A stretch of 64,000 nt of DNA from Hyperoodon ampullatus (GCA_949752795.1 OX457058.1:155754353-155818352); one strand, 5' to 3'; shown: positions 9,625-21,085, numbered from the stretch's first letter. The notes: a model not told the origin generated them from the letters alone. Made by a program: numbers and translations.

Positions 9625-9765
9625 AGAGGTTCCCAGACATGGCTAGTTGGTGATGATACCCTGGGCAGCATTTAAAAAGCCAGGCCCTGCCCTTAGTGAT
9701 GCTGGATTAGAAAGGTCAGCATTGGGACTTGGAGTGATATTTGTGTGGGGTGTCCCAGAATATTT
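9625..9765. mobile_element. Possible MER5-type hAT fragment
   Basis: AGGTTCCCAGACATGGCTAG, then CTGGGCAGCATTTAAAAAG and GGCCCTGCCC, follow the order of MER5A. Diverged; the family is uncertain. Confidence 0.4.
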
Positions 9766-9779
9766 TTATTTTAATTCAG

Positions 9780-9965
9780 GAAGGTTGGATTTCAGTCCTA
9801 ATTTCACCACTTACTAATGGACTCGTCTTGGCTGAGCTATTAAAACTTGTGGGTCCTCAGTTATATCTGTTAGAAGTGGAAGATAATACCTTCCCTAAAT
9901 AACAAGGAGCAGTCGGCAGATTGGTCAGCACATAGTAGGCGTTAACAATTGTTTCTTCTCTTCCT
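9780..9965 (-). mobile_element. MIR SINE fragment
   Basis: Diverged minus-orientation MIR: CACCACTTACTAATGGACTC, GGGTCCTCAGTTATATCTGT and CAGCACATAGTAGGCGTTAA. Confidence 0.7.
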
Positions 9966-10164
9966 TCCCTTGGGACACAGTACAGAATCCTGACTACCCC
10001 TCTAAATGCACAGGATGATGATGGAGGAGAGGGGGCCTAAACACTCCTGGGCCTTGGAGCACATCTTAGAAAGGCAGAATGGCTGGTCAGCATCATTGTC
10101 CGCACTCAGAACCCCACACACCTGCCTCCAAACTTGGTCAGACACTGGCATGGAGTCAGGAAAT

Positions 10165-10275
10165 AAAAATATATAACATTTATTGTGAATTCACTTTCTC
10201 AGGACTATTTGAATTAATCTCCACAGCAACCCTGTGAAATAAATACTATTATTATTCTTAACCACATGGACTGTA
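10165..10275 (+). mobile_element. MIR SINE fragment
   Basis: Short plus-orientation MIR piece: AACATTTATTGTGAATTCAC and CCACAGCAACCCTGTGAAAT. Confidence 0.65.
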
Positions 10276-10829
10276 AAATGTCTGTAGGCAGAGCTTTTTT
10301 TTTGGGTGGGGGGCTACTGTTTATAAGTCTGGATTAATTACTGCATCCCTTGTCTATGTTTTCAGATCCCAAATAAGTATTTGGTATACTTGGATATCAT
10401 CCAACCATCATGTATTGAGCACCTGATACAGAAGAGCTAGTGGCCAGTGTGGGGAGCCCGAGAGTGCAGAATGTGAGGCTCTGGCTGTCTGGGGTTTGTT
10501 TTCATCTGCTCCTCCAAACACCAGAGCAATGGCTGGTGAGCCCCTCTGCAGTCCCCACGAATTTCCAGGCCTACTCTTTTCAGGGGTCCACAGATTGTGT
10601 TTGCCTCCCAACCTTAGCTCCAGAAGCTTCGTTCCTCCTACTGGGGGGCCCCAGTCCCATCTACCCATCCCATCTCAGAGTTGCAGGAAAGGCTTCTATC
10701 AGCAAGAATCCAGGAAGGTTATTCATCCATGGGAGGGCTGACAATGGTGTTTGTTCTTGGAGGAGGTGGAACACTTGTGATTTCATGGTAAAAAGTTCCA
10801 ATTTTGGTAAGTCTGGGGAGTTGAGCTTC
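10276..10829. other. Unassigned sequence
   Basis: No gene recognised. A 225-codon plus-strand frame starts here at 10,440 but draws much of its length from the following SINE. Confidence 0.5.
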
Positions 10830-10845
10830 TCTGTCACAAATTCTT

Positions 10846-11216
10846 TTATGTATGTATGTATGCATGTATGTATGTATGTATTTATTTATTTATTTATGGC
10901 TGCGTTGGGTCTTCGTTGCTGCGCGCGGTCTTTCTCTAGTTGTGGCGAGCGGGGGCTACTCTTCGTTGTGGTGCGTGGGCTTCTCATTGCAGTGGCTTCT
11001 CGTTGTGGAGCTCGGGCTCTAGGCACGTGGGCTTCAGTTGTTGTGGCACATGGTCTCAGTAGTTGTGTCTCGCGGGCTCCAGAGCGCAGGCTCAGTAGTT
11101 GTGGCGCACGGGCTTAGTTGCTCCGTGGCATATGGGATCTTCCTGGAGCAGGGTTCGAACCCGTGTTCCCTGCATTGGCAGGCAGATTCTTAACCACTGC
11201 GCCACCAGGGAAGCCC
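10846..11216 (-). mobile_element. CHR-1-like SINE (long form), copy 3
   Basis: Long CHR SINE in minus orientation, with the CTTCGTTGCTGCGCGCGGTC tail-proximal part and the tRNA-like head at the right. The tail has become a TATG/TTTA repeat (10,847-10,897). Direct repeats TCTGTCA(C)AAATTCT lie at about 10,830 and 11,217. Confidence 0.92.
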
Positions 11217-11230
11217 TCTGTCAAAATTCT

Positions 11231-12385
11231 GTATCTCTACCCTTCTTCACCTCCCTGTGCCCTGGCCAATTTATCTAAATCTCACTCCTTTTCTTTCTTC
11301 ATCACCCGTTTAATTTATGTTTAAACTCATGGTCCATATAAGCCCCCAGGTTAGCTGTGCCCACAGCAACTGGCTTATTAACTCTTTTTATCAGGCAGTA
11401 GGGTTGGGAGAGAGTGGATAAATGCACCCTCTTTGGGATTTATCAGGGTTGAGAAAAGAAGGGAAAAGACGTGCGTAACATTTTAAAAAAAGAACCCGAA
11501 AGGCAGGCAGAGAAGTGTGTAGAGCGAGATGAAGGGTGCTCTCTGAAGGGAACAGATTGCCCAAAAGGCAGGTGGGTGGCAGAGAATAAAAATAACCAGG
11601 GAGTGACCAAGCCTTCGTTTTCTTTGAAACACTCACACTTTAGGGAGATACTGAAACTGCTAATTTTGTTGGCATGTTGACACCTCCTCCTAATTAATGA
11701 AGGGCTTATTAGGAAGACAACCAAGCTGCTCACGAGAAAAGAAGAGAGGACACGTTGAGCTTACTCAGCTTGGCAGTCAGGACCCAGTGAAGTGCCGCTG
11801 GGTGTGTGGTGGGCGAGCTGGGACAGGAGCCTTCTGCTGGGTTCTGGTCCTCCTGGCTCCACTTGCGTGCTACTGCCCTCTCTGGTCTACCCGCAGAGAG
11901 GCATGGCTGGAAACAGGCTAGGGTGGGCTCTGTGTAGGACAGAGGCTCCAGAATCTGGCCTCCCAAGGAAATGAAAAAAGTAAAATTCTCTTGACATCTA
12001 CACACTTTGTCAAACAAAAGCTTCTGCACTTCTGAATCTTCCAAGTTAGCTACACTGGGGAACAGCAGCTGTGGCTGCTAGTCTGTGATTCGAGGTCTCC
12101 AGCAGCATCTTTGATTGTTAATCTTTTTCACCTTCAGGATGCTCAGAGCACCAGGAGCTTGAACAGAGGGGAGTTGGATGCTGACATTTTAAAACTGTGG
12201 GCCAGTTTTCTGACATCAGCAGAAGGGGTGGTCCAGGGAGTGTCTTCCAGCATTTTTCAGACTTGGAACAACTAACTTCTTTTTTGGGGGGGTGACAGTC
12301 TGCTTAATGTCTCTGGATCCCACCTTCCAGCCATCCATCAAAGCCATCCATTTGTCCTTTCAAATCCCTTATGCAGCCTATTATA
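11231..12385. other. Unassigned sequence
   Basis: No repeat or gene recognised over about 1.1 kb. Overlapping short frames at 11,391-12,044 on both strands have no motif, signal peptide or codon pattern that I can support. Confidence 0.5.
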
Positions 12386-12387
12386 TA

Positions 12388-12640
12388 TGCAGCATAGAGC
12401 AGTCAAGAGCACAGGCTCTGGAGCTGTTAAGGGCTCATCCCTTAACTCTGACACTCAACAATTTGAGTTGTCTTGGGCAGTCACCTACAATCTCTATGTC
12501 TCTATTTCCTCATCTGTAAAATGGAGATCCTAATGGCATCCACCACAAAGGACTGTTGTGAGGGTTAATAAGATAACAGATATAAAGTGGCTAGTACTGT
12601 GCCTGGTACATACTGAGCACAAAGTAAATAGCACTGTAAG
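12388..12640 (-). mobile_element. MIR SINE, nearly complete
   Basis: Minus-orientation MIR: AAGAGCACAGGCTCTGGAGC, CTCATCTGTAAAATGGAGAT and GTGCCTGGTACATACTGAGC. Confidence 0.9.
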
Positions 12641-12667
12641 GGTCAAATTTTAAAAAGCTTTAATTTA

Positions 12668-13017
12668 GGGACTTCCCTGGTGGTGCAGTGGTTAAGAATA
12701 CGCCTGCCAATGCAGGGGACATGGGTTCGAGCCCTGGTGCGGGAGAATCCCACATGCCACAGAGCAACTAAGCCCGTGCACCACAACTACTGAGCCTGCG
12801 CTCTAGAGCCCGTGAGCTATAACTACTGAGCCTGCATGCCACAACTACTGAAGCCCATGTGCCTAGAGCCCTTGCTCTGCAACAAGAGAAGCCATTGCAA
12901 TGAGAAGCCCGTGCACCGCAACAAAGAGTAGCCCCCACTCGCCACAACTAGAGAAAACCCGTACGCAGCAACGAAGACCCAACGCAGCCAAAACTAAATA
13001 AATGAATAAATTAAAAA
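12668..13017 (+). mobile_element. CHR-1-like SINE, copy 4
   Basis: Plus orientation, starting GGGACTTCCCTGGTGGTGCA. Internal box B-like GGGTTCGAGCCC is intact. The A-rich tail is followed by a perfect 16-bp target-site duplication, AAAAAGCTTTAATTTA (12,652-12,667 and 13,018-13,033). Confidence 0.95.
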
Positions 13018-13059
13018 AAAAAGCTTTAATTTATATTGTGGTAATATGCCTATACATTG

Positions 13060-13205
13060 GGCAAGGCAGAGTTTTTAAGATCATTCTTTAATAAATGGGA
13101 AAATTGAGTCATGTAATGGATTGGTGACTTTCCCAAGGTTTACAACTAAGAAGGGACAAAATTGGCTCCAGAGCCCAGGTCTTCTGGTTCTAGTTCATTT
13201 ATTTA
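13060..13205 (+). mobile_element. MIR SINE fragment
   Basis: Diverged plus-orientation MIR: AATGGGAAAATTGAGTCATG, TCCCAAGGTTTACAACTAAG and GAGCCCAGGTCTTCTGGTTC. Confidence 0.7.
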
Positions 13206-13309
13206 TATTTTTTGGTTTGACTGCAGACATGCTCATACTATCCCTTAGCATCCTTCATCCTGTCTCCACTAGTGCAACAGGGTGCAGAGGAGGTGGGAAA
13301 TGTCACACA

Positions 13310-13440
13310 GCTGCCCTATTCCAAAGATGTGTGGCTCAGAGGAGAGAACCCTTGACTTGGATAGTCGCCATGCTTTGTGATCTTGGGCAAATCACTTCAT
13401 CTGGCTGAACTTTAAATCCCCCACCTTTAAAGGAAACACA
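13310..13440 (-). mobile_element. MIR SINE fragment
   Basis: Minus-orientation piece: GTGATCTTGGGCAAATCACT and CATCTGGCTGAACTTTAAAT. Confidence 0.65.
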
Positions 13441-14635
13441 GTGATTATTTCCCTTTATGTGTGCATCTTAGGTATATATTATGGAGCTAAAATAGAAACT
13501 CAGAATGAAATATCACTAAGGGCCAATGATAGAATGTCGTTGATCCTGGAGAAAGAGAAGAATATTCTTTCTAACACCATGCAAAGAAAACAAACGTGTG
13601 TCTTAGAAGAAGAAAACAGAAGAGGTTAAGTTATGTCTTTATTCTTTTGTAGTTTTGGATTTGGAGGTTGCTTTTTTAACAAAATGAATAATGCAATTGG
13701 CCGTTATGGAAAGATGTTAAATTTTGATGATGTTGAAATGAGAGACTGGGAACCTGTGTGTGAGGAGCTCTGATTTCCATTTCCAAAGGGAAGGTTCCCA
13801 TGTGTGTGTGGACCAGCTCTGCTCCCATTGACTAAAAACTCTCCTCTAGCTCAGTCTGCTGCTGATTAAGTGGATATAGGCCATTTCCCGAGAAGAATGC
13901 AAAGGAAGTGATGGTTTCCATTGGTTCTCCTTATTCTTTAGCCTGCCCAGGCTTTCTGGCACCCCTAATCCATACATCTATTCCATGATGCATGTCAAGA
14001 GGCTGGTTAAATTGGAAATTATTCTTTAATTTGTTAAGTAATAACAGCGTGATGGCATTTCCATTTTTCATCTTGGAACACCAAAATTCTTAAAAACTCA
14101 ACCAAATCTTAAAAGGTGTAATATCAGGCATTGTGTTTTACTGACTCTAAAGGAAACGTGTATGTGAGGGTGGACTTTCCTGGTGCTTTTTAAACTAGCA
14201 GATATCAGCCTTGGTGCCGGGACATGTTGATGTGTCATGATCCATCACATGTAATATGTCAGTAAATAATAATTCATATACTGAAATTTTGCCAAACATT
14301 TACTAGAAATTTAAATTAGATCAGATTCAGGGTTATTGCTAAAACATCACTTCTACCCACTTGCATTCTGATTGTGCTCTCTGGAGATTCTTTGCCATGG
14401 GAGTGTGCCTTGCATATTAATATCATTCATCATGTTGGTTGCACTAGACAAAGAAAGGAATAAATCAACTTTAAGCTCCTCTGTGTTAACAAATGCCTGA
14501 TCTTCATTTTCAAAGACGCTTAAGGGTAGAATTGTGGTCATTGAGTTTCTTCCTAGCAGATCATGCCAAGAAAAGACATCAGGAGATCTCCCATTTTAAC
14601 ACCTCTTCCACCCCCACCCCTGTTTAATTGGATAA
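13441..14635. other. Unassigned sequence
   Basis: No repeat or gene recognised. Short frames at 13,441-13,629 (+) and 14,353-14,541 (-) carry no known motif. Confidence 0.5.
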
Positions 14636-14639
14636 GGAA

Positions 14640-14870
14640 GAGACAGTATAATTTAGTGGAAGGAGCACAGGGCTTGTTTGAGCTAAAGTGACTGACATTT
14701 ACTAGGCTGTGTGGCCTTGAACAAGTCACCCAACCTATCTGGGCTTTAGTGTTCTCATTTGTAAAATGGGGCTAAGGATAGTGTCTACTTTGTTTCCAGG
14801 ATGAGAGCTAAGATGCATGAAAGTCCTGGCACAAAGCCAGGCACCAAGTGGGCTTCAGTTATAATGGTGA
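14640..14870 (-). mobile_element. MIR SINE, nearly complete
   Basis: Minus orientation: GACAGTATAATTTAGTGGAA, GCCTTGAACAAGTCACCCAA and TCATTTGTAAAATGGGGCTA. Confidence 0.88.
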
Positions 14871-15120
14871 CAGGATTACTGTGGTTGCTGTGATTTTACA
14901 TCTCCCTCCAGTGCCTGGTAAAAAGAGTATATTTTATCTGTGTGAGAATACAGGCTCAGCATCTAACTGTTCACAGGAGACAACTTTGCCTCCCTCACAG
15001 CTGGTATTTAAAGCATCAAAGAGTATCTGCACTCCAGGTACTTGTTAGATAATTCAGTCAGAATCTACTGCAATTCAGCACCTGCCAGAGGTTTGCCTAC
15101 TGCATCTGATAACTTATTTT

Positions 15121-15168
15121 TTTTAACATCTTTATTGGAGTATATTGCTTTACAATGTTGTGTAAGTT
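15121..15168 (-). mobile_element. Extremely truncated L1 tail
   Basis: About 50 bp of L1 3' end: TTTAACATCTTTATTGGAG followed by GCTTTACAATGTTGTG. It sits between near-identical repeats TGATAACTTATTTT (15,107-15,120) and TTGATACTTATTTT, so only the last bases of the LINE were inserted. Confidence 0.7.
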
Positions 15169-15425
15169 TGATACTTATTTTTTCATTTACTTAGCATGTG
15201 CTCATGTAGCTCATGTAGTGCTTTCCAAGTGCCTTAAGAATACTCATTTAATCCTCACAACAACTCTGTGGTTTAGGTACTATCACCCTCATTTTACAGA
15301 CGAGAAAACTGAGGCACAGAGAGGCTAAGTAAGTTCCCCAAGATCACAGAGCTAGTAAGTGGCAGAGCAGGATTTGAACCAGGTGGTTTGGCTCCAGAGC
15401 TTGTGAACTTGACTACTATACTATG
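15166..15425 (+). mobile_element. MIR SINE, nearly complete
   Basis: Plus orientation: TAATCCTCACAACAACTCTG, CAGACGAGAAAACTGAGGCA and GTAAGTGGCAGAGCAGGATT. The L1 tail landed at its 5' edge. Confidence 0.92.
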
Positions 15426-16084
15426 TGAGAAAGATTGTCTTAACAGTCACGTTCACCAGCTATTTTTCCAGATTCATCACATTGTTTCCCTGGGTTTGTG
15501 AGATTCACAGAAAGCAAGAGACCCAAAATTAGGATTCAGCATCCCCTTCCCCCTTCCTAACAATTTAAGGTCCAGCCCTCAGTGCATCAGTCACCTGTTT
15601 AGGTAGAACTTTCGGTGTCTTTTCCAAGCCTGTTGCTGTTATTGTGTTCCATGTTATCCAATAGTCCTAATGTGAAAACCCAAGTGATAAAGTACATAAG
15701 CAGAGTGCGTTTCTGCAAAGCATTTTGTCAGTTTTACTTGCCATGAAATGAAAAGTATGAAGCTCATACAGTTCCCTTTCTACCTCCATTTCCATGGCTC
15801 TTGGGTCCAATTCTATGCCGAGGTGCAGTTACCAGCTCTGTTCAGGTACTTGCTGATGTTTACTTTTTCTGCTTCCTTTAGAGGACATCTGCTCTGTTTT
15901 TATCCCTGATTGTTCTGTTTTTCTTATTGATTAATCATATATAATTCCTCCAAATCTCTTGGATGTAGGGAGGATATAAACCATAAGCCAATAAGAAGCT
16001 TATGATGATTTTCTTACCATGTAAAATGTTTCAAGGTGTGTGCACTAAAATAGAAGGGAGACAGAAAAAACAATAAATTATATT
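15426..16084. other. Unassigned sequence
   Basis: Nothing recognised; no substantial open frame. Confidence 0.5.
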
Positions 16085-16272
16085 ACCTATTATGAATAGC
16101 TACCATTTACTTATTGCTTGCTTTGCAGCAGGCACTGTGCTAAGTGCTTTACATACATTATCTCTTCTTAATCCTTGCAGACATGGTTAATAAGCGATAG
16201 GGTTCTAATTCAAAAGCACGTCTTTCTGACATCACTGCCTGATCTCTTAAACCACTACACCGCACTATGTAT
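16085..16272 (+). mobile_element. MIR SINE
   Basis: Plus orientation: GCAGGCACTGTGCTAAGTGC and TTTACATACATTATCTCTTC, then a diverged half ending AAACCACTACACCGCACTAT. Confidence 0.85.
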
Positions 16273-16463
16273 AAATTTAGTTCAAACACAAATCTCATAT
16301 TTTGCCCAAATGAAGCAAAATGTTTTTTCTCCTTTTGACCTCGGGTAAAGAGAGTTTATAACACAGTCACTGGTAGTGCAGTGCCTTCCTGGTTTTGTTT
16401 TTCCCCTTAATCCTTAATCCTACTTTCTATTCTGTTATATATAATGGAAAATACAAAGTATGT

Positions 16464-16552
16464 ATACACACACACACACACACATTTAAATATATATTTA
16501 AATATTTAAATATATAAATATACATATATATTTACGTATCTATTTAAATAAG
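16464..16552. repeat. CA microsatellite and TTAAATA-rich run
   Basis: About ten CA units (16,466-16,485) run into an AT-rich tract of repeated TTTAAATATA-like units. The tract is self-complementary and probably length-variable. Confidence 0.9.
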
Positions 16553-16654
16553 CATCTACCTTTGTAAGATATGTAATGTGAGTTTATTGTTATACATTTT
16601 AAATTTATGTTTATAGCAGTGGGCTATACCTCTTGATGTGCTTGTTATCTTGAT

Positions 16655-17040
16655 GTATATTTTTCATTCAACTCTTATGTTTAAGATCTTCTCATGTTGC
16701 CATGTTTTCCATTTAGTTTCTCCTTTGTAACTGCTGCAGAGCATCGCCCTATATGCATCCACTGTCGTAATACGCTAGTGCTGAAACTCTGCGCCAACTC
16801 TTCTCTTACCAAAAGTGTGGTACATGGTGCCCAGTGAGAGCTTCTTGGGGCTGTATTTCCAGGAGTGGTGTTGCTGGGCTAGAGGGTGGAGGCATGCTTA
16901 ATTACACCAGAGGCTTCCAGATTGCTTTCCAGAAGGGCTATACCAGTTTAAACTCCCAGCAGCTATGCCTAAGGAAAAGTTCCGAACTGCCCCATCCTTG
17001 ACATACTTGGCATTATCCACCTTTTTCTTCTTCTTCATTA
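16655..17040 (-). mobile_element. L1M LINE 3' fragment
   Basis: Old L1 3' sequence read on the minus strand: CATGTTGCCATGTTTTCC, then GGAGTGGTGTTGCTGGGC and GATTGCTTTCCAGAAGGGCT. Truncated, strongly diverged. Confidence 0.65.
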
Positions 17041-17109
17041 ACCCTTTATTACAAGTCAGGCTCTTATACATGTGGACCTATGTGGAAAAAATCAATTGTA
17101 TCCAAGAGT

Positions 17110-17365
17110 AAAACACACAGCACATAAAGGTAATACATGCTCTCCAGTGTTGGCGCTGGAGGCAGCGGGTGCCCAGGAAAAAGCTCGTCTAGAACGTCCT
17201 GGCTCCAGGTGGCTGGGTGCACCCGGTTACGGGCGGCACGGGCCAGCGGACCGCAGGCCTCGGAGCGCGCGCAGGCCAGATCCCCTCAGGCCGCGGCAGC
17301 AGCGACGACCTCACCGGTCTCTCGGGCTTCAGGGTCAGCGAAGGGCACCCTCAGAAGCCCTCCAC
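17110..17365 (-). pseudogene. Probable 3' UTR of the MGAT4B-like processed copy
   Basis: GC-rich and CpG-rich sequence directly downstream (in sense direction) of the coding remnant, falling to AT-rich DNA by about 17,110. I infer that it is the copied 3' UTR. A T-rich patch (CTTTTTCTTCTTCTTC, 17,021-17,036) might be the decayed poly(A) tail. Confidence 0.4.
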
Positions 17366-17960
17366 TTAATCGTCCTTTTCAGGAGGATCTCGCTCAGAAT
17401 GACGCACGCGGGAGAGTATGTGGATGGAGAGGTGCCCCACTTCCAGGGAGCCTGAGGCCCCCGCCCCACGCATTAGAAGGAGCCCATCTGGAGGGGCCCC
17501 AGGGCTCCGAGGCCCCCCGGTCTGGCAGGGGTTTCCAAAGCGAAGTTGAAGGACTGTCCTCCGGGGGCTCGCTGCTCCGGCTGAGAAAGAAGAGCCGCCG
17601 CGCAGATGCAGCGGCAGAGGAGGAAGCGGAAGTGGAAGCGGATGGAGCTCCCGGGAGCCCGAGCGGAGGTCCAGAAAGAGCCTCACGCAGGTGGGCCTCC
17701 TGCAGGGGGACGGGCTGTGAGTGCTGAGGCTGGTGCTCACCTAGGCCGCAGAGCCTGCTTCCCAAAGTCCTTGTGCGTCAGTGTCTGGATCTTGCCCGCC
17801 AGCGAGGGGTGCCCTCGTGCCGGAAGAGGGGTGGCTTGAAGCGGATCCTCAGGTTGGCCTTCTGCCTGTCCCAGTGCTTTGCGACCCTCTCGGCGTCTCA
17901 GACCTTCACCCATAGAATATGGTACAGGAGCCAGTGGATGGGCTTGTCCTGGTAAAACAT
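17366..17960 (-). pseudogene. Processed pseudogene of N-acetylglucosaminyltransferase IV (MGAT4B-like)
   Basis: The minus strand carries, without introns, the C-terminal part of an MGAT4 enzyme, the Golgi transferase that adds a beta-1,4 GlcNAc branch to N-glycans. In order, across several frames: FYQDKP and [53 protein letters not shown], and a terminal VILSEILLK near 17,385. A stop follows ILWVKV, frameshifts fall after the FKPPLF block and between later blocks, and some codons are lost. The DFGKQAL stretch fits MGAT4B better than MGAT4A. The copy is 5'-truncated; roughly the last 45 percent of the protein is represented. Overlapping open frames on both strands are by-products of its high GC. 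Confidence 0.8.
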
Positions 17961-18160
17961 TAATCCACTTTTGTAATTACTGCTATTCGACATATGTAAA
18001 ATGATATCGCATAAGTAAAAGCCTTCTACAAGGTTGGAGGCCTTGAGCACGCCGCGGAGGCAGCTTGGATAGCAGGTAGGATGTGGTTGAATACCGGGCA
18101 GGGGAGCCGAAGCCTTTCCTCAAACACCGCCTCCCCACCCACCAGCGTTTGGTTTATGTG
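17961..18160. other. Unassigned sequence
   Basis: Flank of the pseudogene's truncated 5' end. It changes from AT-rich to GC-richer sequence; no repeat recognised. Confidence 0.4.
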
Positions 18161-18164
18161 TTTG

Positions 18165-18325
18165 TTGTAACAGCTAACATTGCTTTGCTTCGTACGATAG
18201 CTATATGTATACCTGTGTCTAGTGACTGCCTTATGCGTTGTAAACTGTCTTTCTTCCTCACCTTTGCATGTCCTGCAATGCTTAGCTCATAGCAAGACCC
18301 TCAGTAAGTGTTTTCGAAAATGAAT
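18165..18325 (+). mobile_element. Possible L2 3' fragment
   Basis: TGTCCTGCAATGCTTAGCTC followed by CTCAGTAAGTGTTTT fits the L2 3' end. Short and diverged. Confidence 0.45.
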
Positions 18326-19282
18326 TATCTTGAGTTTCTGAAGGTACTGCCTGCCAGTAAGAAGCCTTTGGCTGGGAAAGGGTGGGTGGAGTTAGGCGGA
18401 GAAAGCCACAGGTGATCCTTTTCTGTTCTAATGGGTGATTCAGTCTGTCTTTCCTTTCCTGGGCTATTTCCCCCCTTCTTTAACCAGAGGTGCCTACAAC
18501 GTTAGGATAGATGAACTCTATGAAACTGCTCTGGTGAAGCCAGACTATTAAGCATACAGGATGTTTTTCCCTAAATTGACAACTAAACGTTATGCCAGGC
18601 TATTATCTCATTGTCCTTTCTGGTAACATTCTGGCTGGGCTTGGGAAGGAAAGTTCCCAGAGATAGCAAGTACTTTTCTCTCAATCAGGGACTCAGGTCC
18701 CAGCCTTGCTGTGCAGAGTGGATCATGTGTTTCATAATGCATGAGTGCTTATTAAACAAACAGCAGCATTTTCTCATTAGACTCTTGGTGAAGATATAGC
18801 CAGTGTAACCTTTCCCTCAGGCTTGAGTACTCGCTGGCTTTTCCAAGATGCGGACCCTTCACTCGCCCATAGGCCTCTAGGCACATGCTATGGGAGTTAT
18901 TAAGAGTAGGCTGGGTCAGTGTGGCCACTTCTGTTGAATCATTCATCAGCTGAAGTCCAGCCTGTGGCATAGAGTTTGTCTTCCTCATCTTGAATTTCTC
19001 TTCATACATAAGCTCTTGGAATGCAGGCAAGTGTGGAGACCCTAATACTGGAATTTTGGGGCAAAGAGAGTTCTAGGTAAATTCCTGGAGGAAGCTTCTT
19101 ACAACTTCTGGCTTTAAGGAGTGGCTAGTGATTCTTGCAAATCTCATCCAATCACTTCAGGAACTACTCTGAAATATAGTTGCACTTAGGTTTTAGGACT
19201 TAAGTTATAGAGCTGAGTCCCTAAAAGATTAAACATGTTTCAGGGTTATGCTTTCTCAGGATGCTTTTCCCCATGATGATTT
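18326..19282. other. Unassigned sequence
   Basis: Almost 1 kb without a recognised repeat or gene. Open frames at 18,611-18,799 (+) and 18,752-19,030 (-) have no known motif. Confidence 0.5.
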
Positions 19283-19625
19283 TGTTAGTCAGCGTAGATT
19301 TGATTATGCTGCAGCAACAAATTAACCCCCAAATCTTTGTATCTTGAAACAACATAGGTTTACTTCTCACTCATATTACATGTTGAACACTGGTAACAGT
19401 GGGGCTTTGCTTATCACAGACTTTGAAGCTCCACCATTTTATGATGGGGCCATTTCCACATGAGTCTTTAGAAGAAGAAGAGATAGAGGAAAATGTGCAC
19501 TGGCTCTTCAGTGCTTTCATAGCTTCCACTGGCCAAAGCGAGTCACATGACCGTGCTTAATTATAAGGTGCTGGAGAAATGTAAATCTCCTGTCTTCCCA
19601 GAGAGAAAAGAGGACTGGAAATAAT
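19283..19625 (-). mobile_element. MLT1-type LTR fragment
   Basis: Old MaLR-type LTR in minus orientation: the TGCTGCAGCAACAAATTAAC start and the internal AGCGAGTCACATGACC region. Diverged and truncated by, or ending at, the next SINE. Confidence 0.6.
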
Positions 19626-19633
19626 ATAGATTA

Positions 19634-19930
19634 AAAAAAATTTTTGTTTATTTAATTTATTTATTTTTGGCTGCATTGAATTTTCGTTGCTGCACATGGG
19701 CTTTCTGTGGTTGCGGTGAGCGGGGGTACTCTTCGTTGCAGTGCGCGGGCTTCTCGTTGTGGTGGCTTCTCTTGTTGCAGAGCATGGGCTCCAGGTGCAT
19801 GGGCTTCAGTAGTTGAGGCGCATGGGCTTAGTTGCTCTGTGGCATGTGGGATCTTCCTGGACCAGGGCTCGAACCCGTGTCCCCTGCATTGGCAGGCAGA
19901 TTCTTAACCACTGCACCACCAGGGAAGCCC
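19634..19930 (-). mobile_element. CHR-1-like SINE, copy 5
   Basis: Minus orientation, missing one of the internal GTAGTTGTGG repeat segments of longer copies. The head ends GGGAAGCCC at 19,930. Flanking repeats are unclear (TAGATTAAAA against TAGAATATTT). Confidence 0.9.
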
Positions 19931-20535
19931 TAGAATATTTTTAATGTTTACCACAGTGATGTTGCTCATGGGAAAATGGTGACAGCTTTGTTAGATGCCA
20001 GAAAATTTCATATAGTAAGCATCACATCCATTCCCTCACAGAGGAGAGAACCATAGACTTAAAATGTAAGTATCTTAGAGGGGACCTAGGCCAGTGGGTT
20101 CAAACCATACATCGGGAGGTCCAGAGGTTCACATCACAGGGGACCCAGAAGGGAAGAAGTGAGAAGCTCAGATGAGATCTTGTCCACACATCTCCTTCAG
20201 GTAGACCAGCATTGCTTTTATAATATATACTCCTAAAATGATATGATTTTCAGTTCTCCACTACCCTGATCACTCTCCCCAGGACATGCCCCACTTTTTC
20301 ATTGGCCCTTTGTAAATTCAGCACTTAGCCATGAACATACTCTTCCTTCTGTATGTGGTTCCATCAGTGTAGAAGGCAGAAGACCTGTTGGTTTTCCTTG
20401 TTTTGGTTTCTTATTTTGGCAGGTACCATTTCATTAGTCTTTCTGACAATCATATTGTACCTTTGGCTGATTATAAGCCTCATATAGATTTTTCTAACCC
20501 AAGGAGGGGTATGAGTTTTTTTTTTTTAAGGTAGT
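19931..20535. other. Unassigned sequence
   Basis: No gene or repeat recognised. A T run lies at 20,517-20,527. Confidence 0.45.
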
Positions 20536-20539
20536 TGGT

Positions 20540-21085
20540 TGTGGTAGATTGTATTTTTCAAAGATGTCTACAATAATATTTCCTGTCTCATACACTCTTT
20601 ATTAACTTCAAGAGGTAGAATCTCTCTCCCCTACTCTTGAATCTGGACAGACCATATCATGGCTTTGACCAATAGCATATGGTGATCTAATGCTGAGGCA
20701 GTTCTGGGAGTAGCCATTCCCTGGCCTGGCAGCTTCTACTTTCTGACTTGGAAGCCAGTGAAGAAGTATGACTGCTAAGAGAAGCCCAAGTTTGGTGGAG
20801 AGGCTTTGGAGAATGAAGTGCAACCTGGAGAAAGAGAGAGAGTGAGGCCAAGGAGACACCAGGTGTGTGAGGGAAGAAGCCATCTTGGATGCCCTCGCTC
20901 AGTTGAGGCTTCATCCAACACCAGCTCCAGCTGCGACCCGACTGCAGCCACATGGGAGACCCCAAGATTAAATCACCCAGCTGAGCTTTGCCAACTCACA
21001 GAACCGTGAGAAATGATACATTGTTTTAAGCCATTACATTTTGGGCTAGTTTTTTATGAAGCAATAAATAACCAGAATAGAATTT
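20540..21085 (+). mobile_element. MLT1-type LTR
   Basis: Plus-orientation MaLR LTR, nearly complete: AATCACCCAGCTGAGCTTTG, CAGAACCGTGAGAAATGATA, GTTTTAAGCCATTACATTTT and an end AGCAATAAATAACCAGAATA. The internal open frames are by-products. Confidence 0.8.

Noticed and set aside
10440..11117. 225-codon plus-strand frame, the longest here
   Set aside because: Its second half is the antisense of a CHR-1-like SINE and the first half has no motif.
12668..12760. tRNA gene suggested by box A and box B-like segments in SINE heads
   Set aside because: The segments belong to tRNA-derived SINEs; none shows an intact cloverleaf with free ends.
17137..17839. Several long GC-rich frames on both strands
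   Set aside because: They overlap the MGAT4B-like pseudogene; only the pieced minus-strand reading matches a known protein.
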